The position numbers and the translations under genes are program-made. Under the pieces are notes generated by a model. It made no database searches, was not told where the DNA came from, and saw nothing but the letters and a program-made list of their open reading frames with translations. Shown one piece after another: positions 1-7,495 of a DNA stretch of 10,853 nt; the stretch's first letter is position 1, and every line of letters starts with the position of its first letter. Origin of the DNA: Gemmatimonadota bacterium. GTDB lineage: Bacteria > Gemmatimonadota > Gemmatimonadetes > Gemmatimonadales > Gemmatimonadaceae. The DNA lies in assembly GCA_947475795.1 (NCBI GenBank), contig CANJOX010000079.1, positions 1 to 10,853 on the forward strand. Direction: 5' to 3'.

Positions 1-2324
1 GCGCTGGCCAGCACAGGGCTGAGCAGTATCCCGAACGTGGGGAACAGCACGCCCGCCGCCACGGGAATCCCGATCACGTTGTACACGAACGCCCAGAACA
101 GATTCTGGTGCATGGTGCGCATCGTGCGCCGCGAGAGGGCGATGGCCTGCACCGCCGCGTGCAGGTCGCCCCGCATCAATACGATGTCGCCGGCCTCGAT
201 CGCGATGTCCGTCCCGGTGCCGATCGCCATCCCCACATCGGCCCGTGCCAGCGCCGGGGCGTCGTTGATCCCGTCGCCGACCATGGCCACCACGCGTCCC
301 TCCGCCTGCAGGCGCGCGATTTCCGCCACCTTGCCCGCCGGCAGCACGCCGGCCACCACGCGGTCGATCCCCGCGCTACGGGCCACCGCGTCGGCGGTGC
401 GCTGGTGGTCGCCGGTGAGCATGACCACGTCGAGCCCCATCGCCCGCAGCTGCGCGATGGCATCGCGCGAGCCGGCCTTGATCGGGTCCGCCACGGCGAT
501 CAGGGCGGCCAACCGGCCGTCGATGGCCACGAACACGGCCGTCTTCCCCTCGCCGGCCAGCCGGTCAGCCGCGGGCTGCAGCGCCGCCACCGACACGGCC
601 GACTCGGCCAGCAACGCGGCACTCCCCACCGCCACCGTCCGGCCGTGCACCACCCCCACCGCCCCACGTCCCGTGTGTGACACGAACTCGGCGGGCTCTG
701 CCACCGGGAGTCCGCGCTCGCGGGCCCGCCGCACAATGGAGGCGGCCAGCGGATGCTCGCTGCGCGACTCCAGCGAGGCGGCGAGCGTCAGGAGCGCGTC
801 TTCGCCGGTCGGTTCGCCGGTCGGTTCGCCGGGCCCCGACACGAGCACCACGTCGGTCACCGACGGGCGCCCCTCGGTCACGGTGCCGGTCTTGTCGAGC
901 ACGATCGTGGTGACCTCGCCGGCCCGCTGCAGCGCCTCGCCCCCCTTGATCAGCACCCCCAGCTCGGCCCCTTTCCCGGTGGCCACCATCACTGCCGTGG
1001 GGACGGCGAGCCCCATGGCGCACGGGCAGGCGATGATCAGCACCGACACCGCCGCCGCCAGCGCGCGCACGACCGGCGCCGTCTCGGCCGCGGCGTACCA
1101 CACCACGAACGTGAGCACGGCCAGCCCCAGCACGGTGGGCACGAAGATCCCTGAGATGCGGTCGGCCAGATGCTGGATCGGCGCCCGCGACCCCTGCGCA
1201 TCGCGCATGAGCCGCACGATCTGGGCGAGGACGCTGTCGCCGCCCAGCGTCGTGGCGCGGAAACGGAAGGCCCCGGTGGTGTTCATGGTTCCGCCGATCA
1301 CGCGGTCACCGACGCCCTTCACCACCGGCATCGCCTCGCCGGTGAGCATGCTTTCGTCCACGGCGCTGGCGCCCGCGAGCAGCTCGCCGTCCACCGGAAT
1401 CCGCTCCCCGGGGCGTACCACCACGACGTCGCCGGCCACCACCGAGGCGATGGGAAGGTCGCGCTCCGCCTCTCCCTGCAGCACACGCGCCGTTTTAGGC
1501 TGCAGCCCAACGAGCGCCCGCAACGCCGATGAGGTGCGCTGCGTGGCCCGCGCCTCGAAGGTGTTGCCCGTCAGGATGAGCGCGATGATCAGGACCACCG
1601 CTTCGTAGTACACATCGGGGGCCACCCCGCGGCTGAGGAAGAAGCCGGGGGTCACCGTGGCGAGCAGGGAGTACAGGAAGGCGGCGCCCGTCCCCACCGC
1701 CACCAGGGTGTTCATGTCGGCCGCGCGGTGCCGGAAGGCCGTCCACGCCTGTGTATAGAAGTGGCGCCCGGCCCACGTCATCACCACCAGCGTGAGCGCC
1801 AGCAGCCCCCACGTGGTGATCCGCGGGTCCACGGCGTACATCCACGGCGCGATCCGGCGGAATGACGGGTCCAGCACCGTCATCGCCCAGCGCATGAACG
1901 GATCGCCCCCCGCCAGCCCACCGTGTGTGGACGCGTTCGCGTGCGCGTCGGCGCCGGCATCCGCCGCCAGCTGGCTCATGAGGGGCATGGACACGAGCAT
2001 GGCCACGGCCCCCAGCGCGCCGCTCACGATCGCCTTGGTGCGCAGCGTCCGGTACGCCGCCGCGAGATCGCGGTCGCGCGCCTCCTGCTCCTCGAAGGCC
2101 GACTGGTCGGGGGCCGCCAGTGCCGCGCCGTATCCCACGTCGATGATGGCGTCCACGAGCGCGGCCGCCGTGGTCGCGTCGTCGTGGAACGTGACCGTGG
2201 CGTGATGCATGAGCAGGTTGACCGTGGCGTCGGCCACGCCCGGCTGCTTCTGGAGCGTGCGTTGCACCCGCGACTGACAGGCGGCGCACGTCATGCCGCT
2301 CACGGGAATGCGGATGGTGTGCAC
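1..2324 (-). CDS. copA: Copper-exporting P1B-type ATPase (CopA), C-terminus cut by window edge
   Basis: Inner-membrane pump that uses ATP to export Cu(I) from the cytoplasm. The first 774 residues are visible. One N-terminal heavy-metal-associated domain carries GMTCAAC (10-16). Membrane helices lie near 97-116, 168-184, 202-221, 237-255, 390-412 and 418-442, with a seventh near 741-757. Signature motifs are TGE (328-330), the Cu(I)-site CPC (433-435) in the sixth helix, the phosphorylated Asp in DKTGT (477-481), HP (524-525) and GDGINDAP (683-690). All are in one frame, so there is no frameshift. The eighth helix and C-terminal tail are beyond base 1. I chose the GTG at 2324 because GGAG stands 6 nt before it and no in-frame ATG lies between copZ and the HMA motif. 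It starts 44 nt after the copZ stop, so the two are surely co-transcribed. Family identity is near certain; copper rather than silver preference is inferred from CPC and the copZ partner. Confidence 0.96.
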   Translation of the reverse strand, partial: MHTIRIPVSGMTCAACQSRVQRTLQKQPGVADATVNLLMHHATVTFHDDATTAAALVDAIIDVGYGAALAAPDQSAFEEQEARDRDLAAAYRTLRTKAIVSGALGAVAMLVSMPLMSQLAADAGADAHANASTHGGLAGGDPFMRWAMTVLDPSFRRIAPWMYAVDPRITTWGLLALTLVVMTWAGRHFYTQAWTAFRHRAADMNTLVAVGTGAAFLYSLLATVTPGFFLSRGVAPDVYYEAVVLIIALILTGNTFEARATQRTSSALRALVGLQPKTARVLQGEAERDLPIASVVAGDVVVVRPGERIPVDGELLAGASAVDESMLTGEAMPVVKGVGDRVIGGTMNTTGAFRFRATTLGGDSVLAQIVRLMRDAQGSRAPIQHLADRISGIFVPTVLGLAVLTFVVWYAAAETAPVVRALAAAVSVLIIACPCAMGLAVPTAVMVATGKGAELGVLIKGGEALQRAGEVTTIVLDKTGTVTEGRPSVTDVVLVSGPGEPTGEPTGEDALLTLAASLESRSEHPLAASIVRRARERGLPVAEPAEFVSHTGRGAVGVVHGRTVAVGSAALLAESAVSVAALQPAADRLAGEGKTAVFVAIDGRLAALIAVADPIKAGSRDAIAQLRAMGLDVVMLTGDHQRTADAVARSAGIDRVVAGVLPAGKVAEIARLQAEGRVVAMVGDGINDAPALARADVGMAIGTGTDIAIEAGDIVLMRGDLHAAVQAIALSRRTMRTMHQNLFWAFVYNVIGIPVAAGVLFPTFGILLSPVLAS
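801..836 (-). repeat. 12-bp in-frame tandem repeat inside copA
   Basis: Two identical 12-bp units (801-812 and 813-824, ttcgccggtcgg) are followed by a third that diverges in its last bases (825-836). On the coding strand they give a Gly-Glu-Pro-Thr tetrapeptide repeat, read as [11 protein letters not shown], about 25 residues after DKTGT. The repeat lies at the start of the nucleotide-binding insertion, a place likely to tolerate loop-length change. Confidence 0.8.
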
Positions 2325-2368
2325 GTGCTGCTCCGGCGCGAGCGGTCCCGTCGGCGGGACGGGCGTCG

Positions 2369-2578
2369 TCAGGCGCTGGAGACGACCTGGTAGCCGTCCT
2401 CCTCCACGGCCTGCGCGATCGCGGCCGGGGTGGTCCGCGCCGGATCGAAGTGCACCGAGGCGTTGCCGATGGCCACGGTGTCGACGGTGACCCCGGGGAC
2501 GGCGCCCAGGGCACGGGTCACGCCGGCCACGCAATGGCCGCAGGTCATGCCGCTGATCTGCAAGGTGAGCTGGGGCAT
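2369..2578 (-). CDS. copZ: Heavy-metal-associated domain protein, CopZ-like copper chaperone
   Basis: A 69-residue single-domain cytoplasmic protein of the HMA (CopZ/Atx1) fold. Such proteins bind Cu(I) between two cysteines and hand it to the HMA domain of CopA. The metal loop GMTCGHC is at residues 10-16 (Cys13, Cys16), the same position as in the downstream ATPase. The rest has the usual beta-alpha-beta-beta-alpha-beta pattern, ending in EDGYQVV near the C-terminus. Length is typical of the family. The ATG at 2578 is the only sensible start; no strong Shine-Dalgarno is visible before it. It is the first gene of the copZ-copA unit, behind a putative copper-responsive promoter. Mercury or another soft metal is possible, but the CopA partner argues for copper. 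Confidence 0.93.
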   Translation of the reverse strand: MPQLTLQISGMTCGHCVAGVTRALGAVPGVTVDTVAIGNASVHFDPARTTPAAIAQAVEEDGYQVVSSA

Positions 2579-2649
2579 CGCGGGCGTCCGGGTCGCTGGG
2601 GGTGAACAAGGGCGGTCGGCACGAGGGGCGCGCCGGCCACGATACTCAA

Positions 2650-2678
2650 TGCGTAGATACCCCCCACCCCTATGTCAA
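2650..2678 (-). promoter_or_regulatory. Putative copZ-copA promoter
   Basis: On the minus strand a perfect TTGACA (2673-2678) is followed, 17 bp on, by a poor -10 (TACGCA, 2650-2655). The -10 matches the consensus weakly, as expected for an activated or tightly controlled promoter, and a neighbouring hexamer could serve instead. The predicted leader to the copZ ATG is about 72 nt. The -35 match is seen in the sequence; promoter function is inferred. Confidence 0.45.
2657..2673 (-). promoter_or_regulatory. Putative CsoR-family operator in the copZ promoter
   Basis: The minus strand reads ATAGGGGTGGGGGGTAT: two G tracts flanked by inverted ATA/TAT ends, filling the spacer between the -35 and -10 of the copZ promoter. 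Operators of the CsoR/RcnR/FrmR repressors are known for G/C tracts with TA-rich ends. The placement would let a repressor block RNA polymerase until Cu(I) binds. No CsoR or CueR gene is in the window. There is no clear CueR-type dyad with a 19-20 bp spacer. Confidence 0.45.
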
Positions 2679-2681
2679 GCA

Positions 2682-2743
2682 CAGCCGGAGGCGCGGACCG
2701 TGGTGGCGCTGGCGGCCGTGCTGGTGGCAACCGGGTCCGGCTG
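2682..2743. repeat. Inverted repeat between phosphoesterase and copZ; possible terminator
   Basis: An exact 8-bp inverted repeat (CAGCCGGA at 2682-2689, TCCGGCTG at 2736-2743) encloses 46 GC-rich bases that can pair further (GGACC with GGTCC). It begins 6 nt after the metallophosphoesterase stop and ends just before the copZ -35 box, so it may close that transcript. No T-run follows, so an intrinsic terminator is not proven. Apart from this and the copZ promoter I see nothing in 2579-2748. Confidence 0.3.
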
Positions 2744-2748
2744 ACGGG

Positions 2749-4155
2749 TCACTGTCTTGGAACTGGCGTCAACGTGTATCGATGCGCCACGTCGCCGTTC
2801 CCGGCGGTGGCGCGGGCGCGCACGTACTCCACCACCGCCTGGGCGCCGTTCACGCTCACGCGCACGTGCCCGGAGCTGCCCAGCAGGGTGCCCGAGAGGT
2901 AGCCGTAGTCGGTGGCACTCGTCGTGGCGTTTTCGCGGGCGAACGACGGTTGCGGCACTTCCTGATACGTGATGCCGCCGCGCGATTGCTGCACATACAG
3001 GTGATCGTGGCCGTGAAACACGGCGGTGACGCCGTACTGCCGCAGCAGATCGTGGATCGGGCGCGCCCAGCCGGGGCGACGCGTCGCAAAACCGGCCGAC
3101 CCGTCGGCGTTCGCCCCGCCCCACTCGTACAGCACCGACGCTTCGGCGCCGCCACGCGCCTCCGCGCCACCGATCCCGCCCACGAGATGGTGCAGGAACA
3201 CGAAGGTGAAGGGGGTGGAGCTCTGCGCGAGCGTGCTGGCGAGCCAGTCGTATTGGGGCTTGCCAAGGGTCCAGTCCCACCCCGTGCTCCCGGGCTTGGT
3301 GGTGGTGGCGGCGAAGGGGTCGAGCATGATGAACGTCGCGTCGCCCCACGCGAACGCGTACGCATTGGGGGCACCCGGCAACCCCGTGTAATTGTCGCCG
3401 GCGCCGATGCCGGGGAAATAGCGCAGCCGCTGCGTGGCCGACCACGGAGCGAGGACGCTCTGCCAGCCCTGCTCGCCGTCGTGGTTTCCCTGCACCATGA
3501 ACAGCGGGGTGGTCCGCCCCACCAGACCGAAGTAGTGGCGCTGCGCGTAGAACTGTGCGAGCGCGTTCTGGTACGCGGCGTACTTGTCGGTCATGAAGGT
3601 GTCGCCCAGATCGACCAGAAAGTCGGCGCTGTCGGCCACCATGTTGCCGAGGGCGGCGGTGTACACCGGGAGGCTGCTGCCGGCGTCGAGGTGCGAGTCG
3701 GCCTGCAGGACGAACCGGAACGGTTGCCCGCGCGGGCGGGCGGTGCGCATGACGCCGTCCACGACCGACGTGCCGGCGGCCACGCGGTAGCGGTAGCTCT
3801 GGTTGGCGGTGAGTCCGGTAATGGGCAGATGCAGCGGGATCCCGGCGGCGACCCGTCGCGTGAGCTCCCCGTTGCCGGGGCTCCAGGTCACGCGGACGTC
3901 GCGCGCGGTCCCCGACATGATGCTCATGGTGATTCCCGTGGCGGTGGGGCGGGCGAGGATCACGTTGAGGTCGATGGGCGGGACGGCGGTCTGAAACTCG
4001 CCGCTGGGGGGCGGGATGACCGGGGCCGGGGCGCTGGTATCCGGCGGCGTGACGGGCGTGGTGGGGCCGGCGCTGTCGGCGGGGGCGGTGCCGCCGCAGC
4101 CGAGCAGGGCGACGGCGGCGATCCCGCGGCTGAGCGCGCGCAAAAAGGGAGGCAT
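2749..4155 (-). CDS. Lipoprotein metallophosphoesterase with N-terminal Fn3-like domain
   Basis: A 468-residue exported phosphoesterase, probably hydrolysing phosphomono- or diesters at a two-metal site. A short signal peptide ends in lipobox LLGC (Cys20), followed by a Pro/Thr/Ser-rich linker (about 23-58). Residues 65-138 look like the Fn3-like domain that precedes purple acid phosphatase catalytic domains. The catalytic domain shows ADSH (152-155), DLGD (182-185), GNHD (223-226), LHH (321-323) and HGHDH (381-385), a complete calcineurin-like ligand set. The first motif is D-x-H and the second lacks the Tyr that colours true purple acid phosphatases, so a Mn/Fe/Zn-type enzyme is more likely. 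The ATG at 4155 gives a proper signal peptide; no strong Shine-Dalgarno is seen. It is divergent from the FGE operon. The substrate is unknown. Confidence 0.9.
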   Translation of the reverse strand: MPPFLRALSRGIAAVALLGCGGTAPADSAGPTTPVTPPDTSAPAPVIPPPSGEFQTAVPPIDLNVILARPTATGITMSIMSGTARDVRVTWSPGNGELTRRVAAGIPLHLPITGLTANQSYRYRVAAGTSVVDGVMRTARPRGQPFRFVLQADSHLDAGSSLPVYTAALGNMVADSADFLVDLGDTFMTDKYAAYQNALAQFYAQRHYFGLVGRTTPLFMVQGNHDGEQGWQSVLAPWSATQRLRYFPGIGAGDNYTGLPGAPNAYAFAWGDATFIMLDPFAATTTKPGSTGWDWTLGKPQYDWLASTLAQSSTPFTFVFLHHLVGGIGGAEARGGAEASVLYEWGGANADGSAGFATRRPGWARPIHDLLRQYGVTAVFHGHDHLYVQQSRGGITYQEVPQPSFARENATTSATDYGYLSGTLLGSSGHVRVSVNGAQAVVEYVRARATAGNGDVAHRYTLTPVPRQ

Positions 4156-4250
4156 ATCGCGTTCGACGGCGGCCGGTGGCGGTCGTTAATGACGGTCGCC
4201 CGCCCCATCCGACGCGCTTAACATCGGGGCGCCGGTACCGTCCAACCGGC
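4156..4250. promoter_or_regulatory. Divergent intergenic region, probable two-way promoter
   Basis: This 95-bp gap separates the divergent phosphoesterase and FGE genes, so both must start here or just outside. On the minus strand TTGGAC (4240-4245), a 16-bp spacer and TGTTAA (4218-4223) form a weak sigma-70-like pair about 63 nt before the phosphoesterase ATG. I see no convincing pair for the plus direction and no clear operator dyad. Confidence 0.3.
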
Positions 4251-5243
4251 ATGTTTCGGACGCCTCCTGCCCTCTGCCGATCCGGCCTGCTGCTCGCCGC
4301 GCTGGCCAGCCTCGGCGCCTGCACCCCCCCGGCCCCCGTGGCGGCCACCCCCGGCATGGTGCTCGTGGCCGACGGCCGCTACACGGTAGGGGCTGGTGCC
4401 GGCGAGGCGGCGAACGCCCGCCCGCGAGCGACGGTGGCGGTGCGCAGCTTCCAGATCGACCGCACCGAGGTCACCAACGCCGACTTTGCGCGCTTCGTGC
4501 AGGGCACGGGGTATCGCACCACCGCGGAGCAGCCGGTGGACTGGGACGCGATGGCCCGTGAGCTGCCGCCGGGTACGCCGCGCCCGTCGGACGAGGCGCT
4601 CCGGCCGGGCGCGCTGGTGTTCGTGTCCCCGGCGCAGGCCGTGCCGCTGGACGACGAGCGGGCGTGGTGGCAGTGGACGGCGGGCGCCGACTGGCGGCAC
4701 CCCGAGGGACCGGCCAGCGGCATCACCGACCGCGCCGCGCATCCGGTGGTGCAGGTGTCCCACGTGGACGCCACCGCGTACTGCGCCTGGGCGGGCAAGC
4801 GCCTCCCCACGGATGTGGAGTGGGAAGTGGCGGCGCGCGGTGGGCTGACGGCCAAGCGCTATGCGTGGGGCGACGAGCCCGTGTCGCCGGCGCGCGCCAA
4901 CGTGTGGGAGGGCGAGTTCCCGCGGCAGCATGCGGCGCACGATCGCGATGTGACCACGGCCGCCGTGGGGTCGTATCCCCCGAACGGGTATGGGCTGTCG
5001 GACATGACGGGGAACGTGTGGGAATGGACCGCCGACCGATTCGAGGAGGCCACGGTACCCGACCGGCGGGTCGTCGACGAGCGCATCGTGCGCGGCGGGT
5101 CATTCCTCTGTCATCCCACCTACTGTGCCGGCTACGAGGTCGCGGCGCGCATGCATTCCACGGCCACCACCAGTCTCCAGAACACCGGCTTTCGCTGCGC
5201 CGCCGACCGGCCGCGCGCGGTGTCTGTGCGTTCCACTTCCTGA
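4251..5243 (+). CDS. Lipoprotein formylglycine-generating enzyme (SUMF1 family) with active-site cysteine pair
   Basis: A 330-residue FGE-sulfatase family protein. True aerobic FGEs use Cu(I) and O2 to oxidise a cysteine in a sulfatase C-x-P-x-R motif to formylglycine. The ATG at 4251 starts a signal peptide with lipobox LGAC (Cys24); the longer in-frame start at 4176 would bury it. Family landmarks are the opening strand near 35-47, DRTEVTNADFARF (70-82), AYCAWAGKRLPTDVEWE (176-192), GNVWEWTAD (254-262) and GFRCA (313-317). The key segment RGGSFLCHPTYC (281-292) has Cys287 and Cys292 spaced like the paired Cu-binding cysteines of human FGE (Cys336/Cys341) plus the GGS serine. This separates it from EgtB/PvdO relatives that lack the pair. 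Lipidation places it outside the cytoplasm. It is first in a three-gene unit, 13 nt before the next gene; the sulfatase near the right edge is a possible client. Confidence 0.88.
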   Translation: MFRTPPALCRSGLLLAALASLGACTPPAPVAATPGMVLVADGRYTVGAGAGEAANARPRATVAVRSFQIDRTEVTNADFARFVQGTGYRTTAEQPVDWDAMARELPPGTPRPSDEALRPGALVFVSPAQAVPLDDERAWWQWTAGADWRHPEGPASGITDRAAHPVVQVSHVDATAYCAWAGKRLPTDVEWEVAARGGLTAKRYAWGDEPVSPARANVWEGEFPRQHAAHDRDVTTAAVGSYPPNGYGLSDMTGNVWEWTADRFEEATVPDRRVVDERIVRGGSFLCHPTYCAGYEVAARMHSTATTSLQNTGFRCAADRPRAVSVRSTS

Positions 5244-5256
5244 CGGACTCCTGACC

Positions 5257-6762
5257 ATGCGCGTTCCTCTGTCATCTGTTCGTCGCGGGCGACCGCTCGT
5301 CGTCCTGTCCGCTGCGCTCTGGGTGGTGGCCTGCGGCGGTGGCGACGGCGGCGGGGCCGGGACGGTGATCACCCCGCCGGTGACGCCGCCGGTCACGCCG
5401 GCCACGTTCACGCTCACCAGCAGTGCCACGGCGGCGGACGGCTCGCTGCCGGTGACCTACACCTGCGACGGCGCCGCCACCTCGCCGCCGCTGAGCTGGC
5501 GCGGAGTCCCCACGGGCACGGTGTCGCTGGTCATGCTGATGACCACCATCCCGACGCAGGGCGCGACCAAGTACAACTGGCTGCTGTACAACCTCCCGGT
5601 GACCGACAGCAGCATTGCGACCGGCACCAACGGGCAGGGGACGCCGGGGTTTGCCGACGACGGCGGCGGGTTGTCGTATGCGGCGCCGTGTTCGCAGGGA
5701 CCGGGGCTCAAGACGTACACGTTCACGCTGTACGCGCTGTCGCAGCGCCCCACGCTGATGGGGCTCGCCGCCAATCAAGTCACCGGCGCGGCGCTCACGG
5801 CCGCCATGGCGTCGATCACGCTCAAGACGGCCGCGCTGAACGTGTCGGTCACGCGCACCGCCGCCACGATCAACTGCGGCTACGTGAAGCAGTCGCTCAC
5901 GCCGTTCGCGGCGGCCAATGCGCTGTCGGTGGCGTGTGACTCCACGTACGCGGCCATCAGCACCACCGGCATCCAGGCGAAGCACGCCATGATGAACGGC
6001 ATCACCGCCACCAATCAGCAGGTGCCGCTGCCGCAGAATTTCACCGGCACGAACGCCTGGCGGATTCCGCTCACGCCGCAGGTGGCCGCCACCAAAACGG
6101 CGGCCGTAGACGGACCGATCGGCATCGCGGTGAACGGCGTCCCCATCTTCAACCCGTGCAAGCAGGGCGGCTGCAACGCGGGGGCCGGTGGCGGCGATAC
6201 CAAGGTGCTGGGTGAGCTCGACCTGTGCAACGGACACGCCGGCCGGGCCGACGATTACCACTATCACGCCGCGCCCACCTGCATGATGTCGGAGCAGTCG
6301 GCCACGTACTGGGACACGCATCCCGTGGGATGGGCGCTCGATGGCTACGCCATTTTCGGCTACCGCAATCCCGACGGCACCACGGCGTCGCGTGACGCGG
6401 GGTGCGGCGGCAATACCGTTACGCATCCGAACGCGCCCACCGGATACGCGTACCACGTGACCGATGTGAGCCCGTACGTGCTGTCGTGCTTTCACGGCGT
6501 GCCGAGTCCGGATCTGGCCGGGCAGGGAGCGAAGTACTCGCCGATCCGCCCGCCGGGCACGCCGCAGCGCGGGGTGACCAACATGACCGTCGATGCGACC
6601 GCCGCCCGCCTCGCCGTCGGTGGCACCACCACGATGCGCTGGACCGTGGGGGCGGACACGTTCGAGATCCGCTACACGCGCACGAGTGCGACCTGCTGGG
6701 GCTTCGTCTTCGTCACGAACGCCGCGGTCACCGCGAGCGAGTCGTATTGCCGCGCGCGATGA
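5257..6762 (+). CDS. Lipoprotein with PEBP/YbhB-like domain fused to a YHYH domain
   Basis: A 501-residue exported protein of unknown role. The signal peptide ends at lipobox VVAC (Cys26), then a Gly-rich and Pro/Thr/Val linker (27-49). Residues 50-165 resemble the YbhB/YbcL (phosphatidylethanolamine-binding protein) family: YTCDG, SPPLSW (76-81), W108 with LYNLP, and a TFTLYAL strand near 155-161. The family's DPDAP stretch and following His are replaced (MTTIPTQ, TKYNW), so the usual anion pocket is altered. Residues about 205-415 form a YHYH domain: NGVPIFNP (293-300), ELDLCNGHAGRADDYHYH (320-337), ALDGYAIFGY (360-369) and a C-FHG end (411-414). It is rich in His and Cys, so metal binding is plausible but unproven. 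The C-terminal 440-501 is beta-rich. The ATG at 5257 yields the signal peptide. It sits between FGE and the small secreted protein in one operon. Confidence 0.85.
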   Translation: MRVPLSSVRRGRPLVVLSAALWVVACGGGDGGGAGTVITPPVTPPVTPATFTLTSSATAADGSLPVTYTCDGAATSPPLSWRGVPTGTVSLVMLMTTIPTQGATKYNWLLYNLPVTDSSIATGTNGQGTPGFADDGGGLSYAAPCSQGPGLKTYTFTLYALSQRPTLMGLAANQVTGAALTAAMASITLKTAALNVSVTRTAATINCGYVKQSLTPFAAANALSVACDSTYAAISTTGIQAKHAMMNGITATNQQVPLPQNFTGTNAWRIPLTPQVAATKTAAVDGPIGIAVNGVPIFNPCKQGGCNAGAGGGDTKVLGELDLCNGHAGRADDYHYHAAPTCMMSEQSATYWDTHPVGWALDGYAIFGYRNPDGTTASRDAGCGGNTVTHPNAPTGYAYHVTDVSPYVLSCFHGVPSPDLAGQGAKYSPIRPPGTPQRGVTNMTVDATAARLAVGGTTTMRWTVGADTFEIRYTRTSATCWGFVFVTNAAVTASESYCRAR

Positions 6763-7346
6763 CGCGGCGCGTGGTCGGTGCCGTGCTGCTGATCCTGTGC
6801 ACGATGGGCGGGGTGGCGTGGGCGCACGAACTGGCGGAACCAAGCATCACCCTCACCGTGCGTGACGGGGGATTTGTCGGTGTCCGCCTGCAGGTGCCGT
6901 GGTCGTCGGTGTTACGGCAGCGCGAGGGCCCGCGCCCCAATGCCACGCCGGTACTGGGGACGTTGGCGAGTCTGCCGGCGGCGGCGTTCGCGCAGCGGCT
7001 GCAGGATGCCCAGCGGGAGATCGAGCGCACGCTGCTCGTGCGCGCCGACGGGGCGCCGCCGCGCGCGCTGATGCGCTACGTGTGGCCGGCGGCCGCGGAG
7101 GTGCAGCAGGCGCTGCGGACGGAGCTGATGGCACGCCTGGCGGCGCCCGACGGCAGCGGCCACGCCACGCGCTTCTCCGTCACGGCGGAGGTGCGGTTGC
7201 CGCCGGCGTTCCGCACGGTACAGGTGCAGCCGCCGGCTGTTTTCGGTGCGACGCTGGTGACCGTGCAGCGTCCGATGGAGCAGATGGTGCGTGGCGGTGC
7301 GATGTCGGCGCCGATGGTGGTGCGCCGCACGCCGGTCGGGCGATAA
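6759..7346 (+). CDS. Small secreted protein, weakly like the HupE/UreJ extracytoplasmic domain
   Basis: A 195-residue protein that I cannot name with confidence. The start ATG overlaps the previous stop as ATGA (6759-6762), a strong sign of translational coupling. A signal peptide (1-22) ends in AWA, predicting a mature protein that begins HELAEP. The next stretch (SITLTVRDGGFVGVRLQVPW, 29-48) is beta-strand-like and recalls the N-terminal non-membrane part of HupE/UreJ_2 proteins, but no membrane helices follow. Residues 75-130 look helical; the C-terminus holds Met173, Met176, Met182 and Met186. There are only two histidines in the mature form, His23 at its start and His135. It probably acts with the YHYH lipoprotein in the periplasm. 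The gene is certain from coding structure and coupling; the function is not. Confidence 0.75.
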   Translation: MTRRVVGAVLLILCTMGGVAWAHELAEPSITLTVRDGGFVGVRLQVPWSSVLRQREGPRPNATPVLGTLASLPAAAFAQRLQDAQREIERTLLVRADGAPPRALMRYVWPAAAEVQQALRTELMARLAAPDGSGHATRFSVTAEVRLPPAFRTVQVQPPAVFGATLVTVQRPMEQMVRGGAMSAPMVVRRTPVGR

Positions 7347-7495
7347 ACCGAACACAAGCATATGCGTCATTAGTTATGGAATAGCCGGCGGCCACGTCAT
7401 ATTGCGCGTGCCCCATCTTGATCACTCCTGTCCCCCTGGTGCGCATGCCCGGAGCTGTTGCTCGAAACGTTGGTTCGCACGTGATCGGAGATCCC
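7347..7495. other. Intergenic gap, relatively AT-rich
   Basis: This 149-bp gap contains the most AT-rich patch I notice in the window (about 7348-7382). It probably separates the three-gene unit from the glycosyltransferase and may hold a promoter. I see no well-spaced -35/-10 pair and no hairpin with a T-run. The glycosyltransferase frame is open through part of it, so a longer protein is possible. Confidence 0.35.

Noticed and set aside
37..1608. Long plus-strand open frame (523 codons) opposite copA
   Set aside because: It is the antisense shadow of the CopA frame, which carries every P-type ATPase motif. The translation is Ser/Arg/Ala-rich with no domain pattern, common in GC-rich DNA.
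1495..2514. 339-codon minus-strand frame overlapping copA and copZ
   Set aside because: Wrong frame of the same strand; Arg/Gly/His-rich with no motif, and it runs across both real genes.
2579..2748. Small gene between phosphoesterase and copZ (for example the 61-codon frame from 2730)
   Set aside because: It is Pro/Ala/Arg-rich, overlaps the copZ promoter and copZ itself, and has no ribosome site or motif.
4176..4250. Upstream in-frame start for the FGE
   Set aside because: It would place 25 polar residues before an evident lipoprotein signal peptide; ATG 4251 is better.
2602..4357. Two very long frames (plus 2602-4221 and minus 2675-4357) over the phosphoesterase
   Set aside because: The 468-residue frame at 2749-4155 has all metal-ligand motifs and a lipoprotein signal. 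The others are low-complexity Arg/Gly/Ala shadows.
5272..6843. 523-codon minus-strand frame opposite the PEBP-YHYH gene
   Set aside because: Arg/Gly/His-rich antisense shadow with no recognisable domain; it also runs into the next gene.
7418..7495. TTG 7418 or ATG 7445 as glycosyltransferase start
   Set aside because: No Shine-Dalgarno before either and the added residues match nothing in the family; GTG 7496 has GGAG at 5 nt. Not fully excluded.
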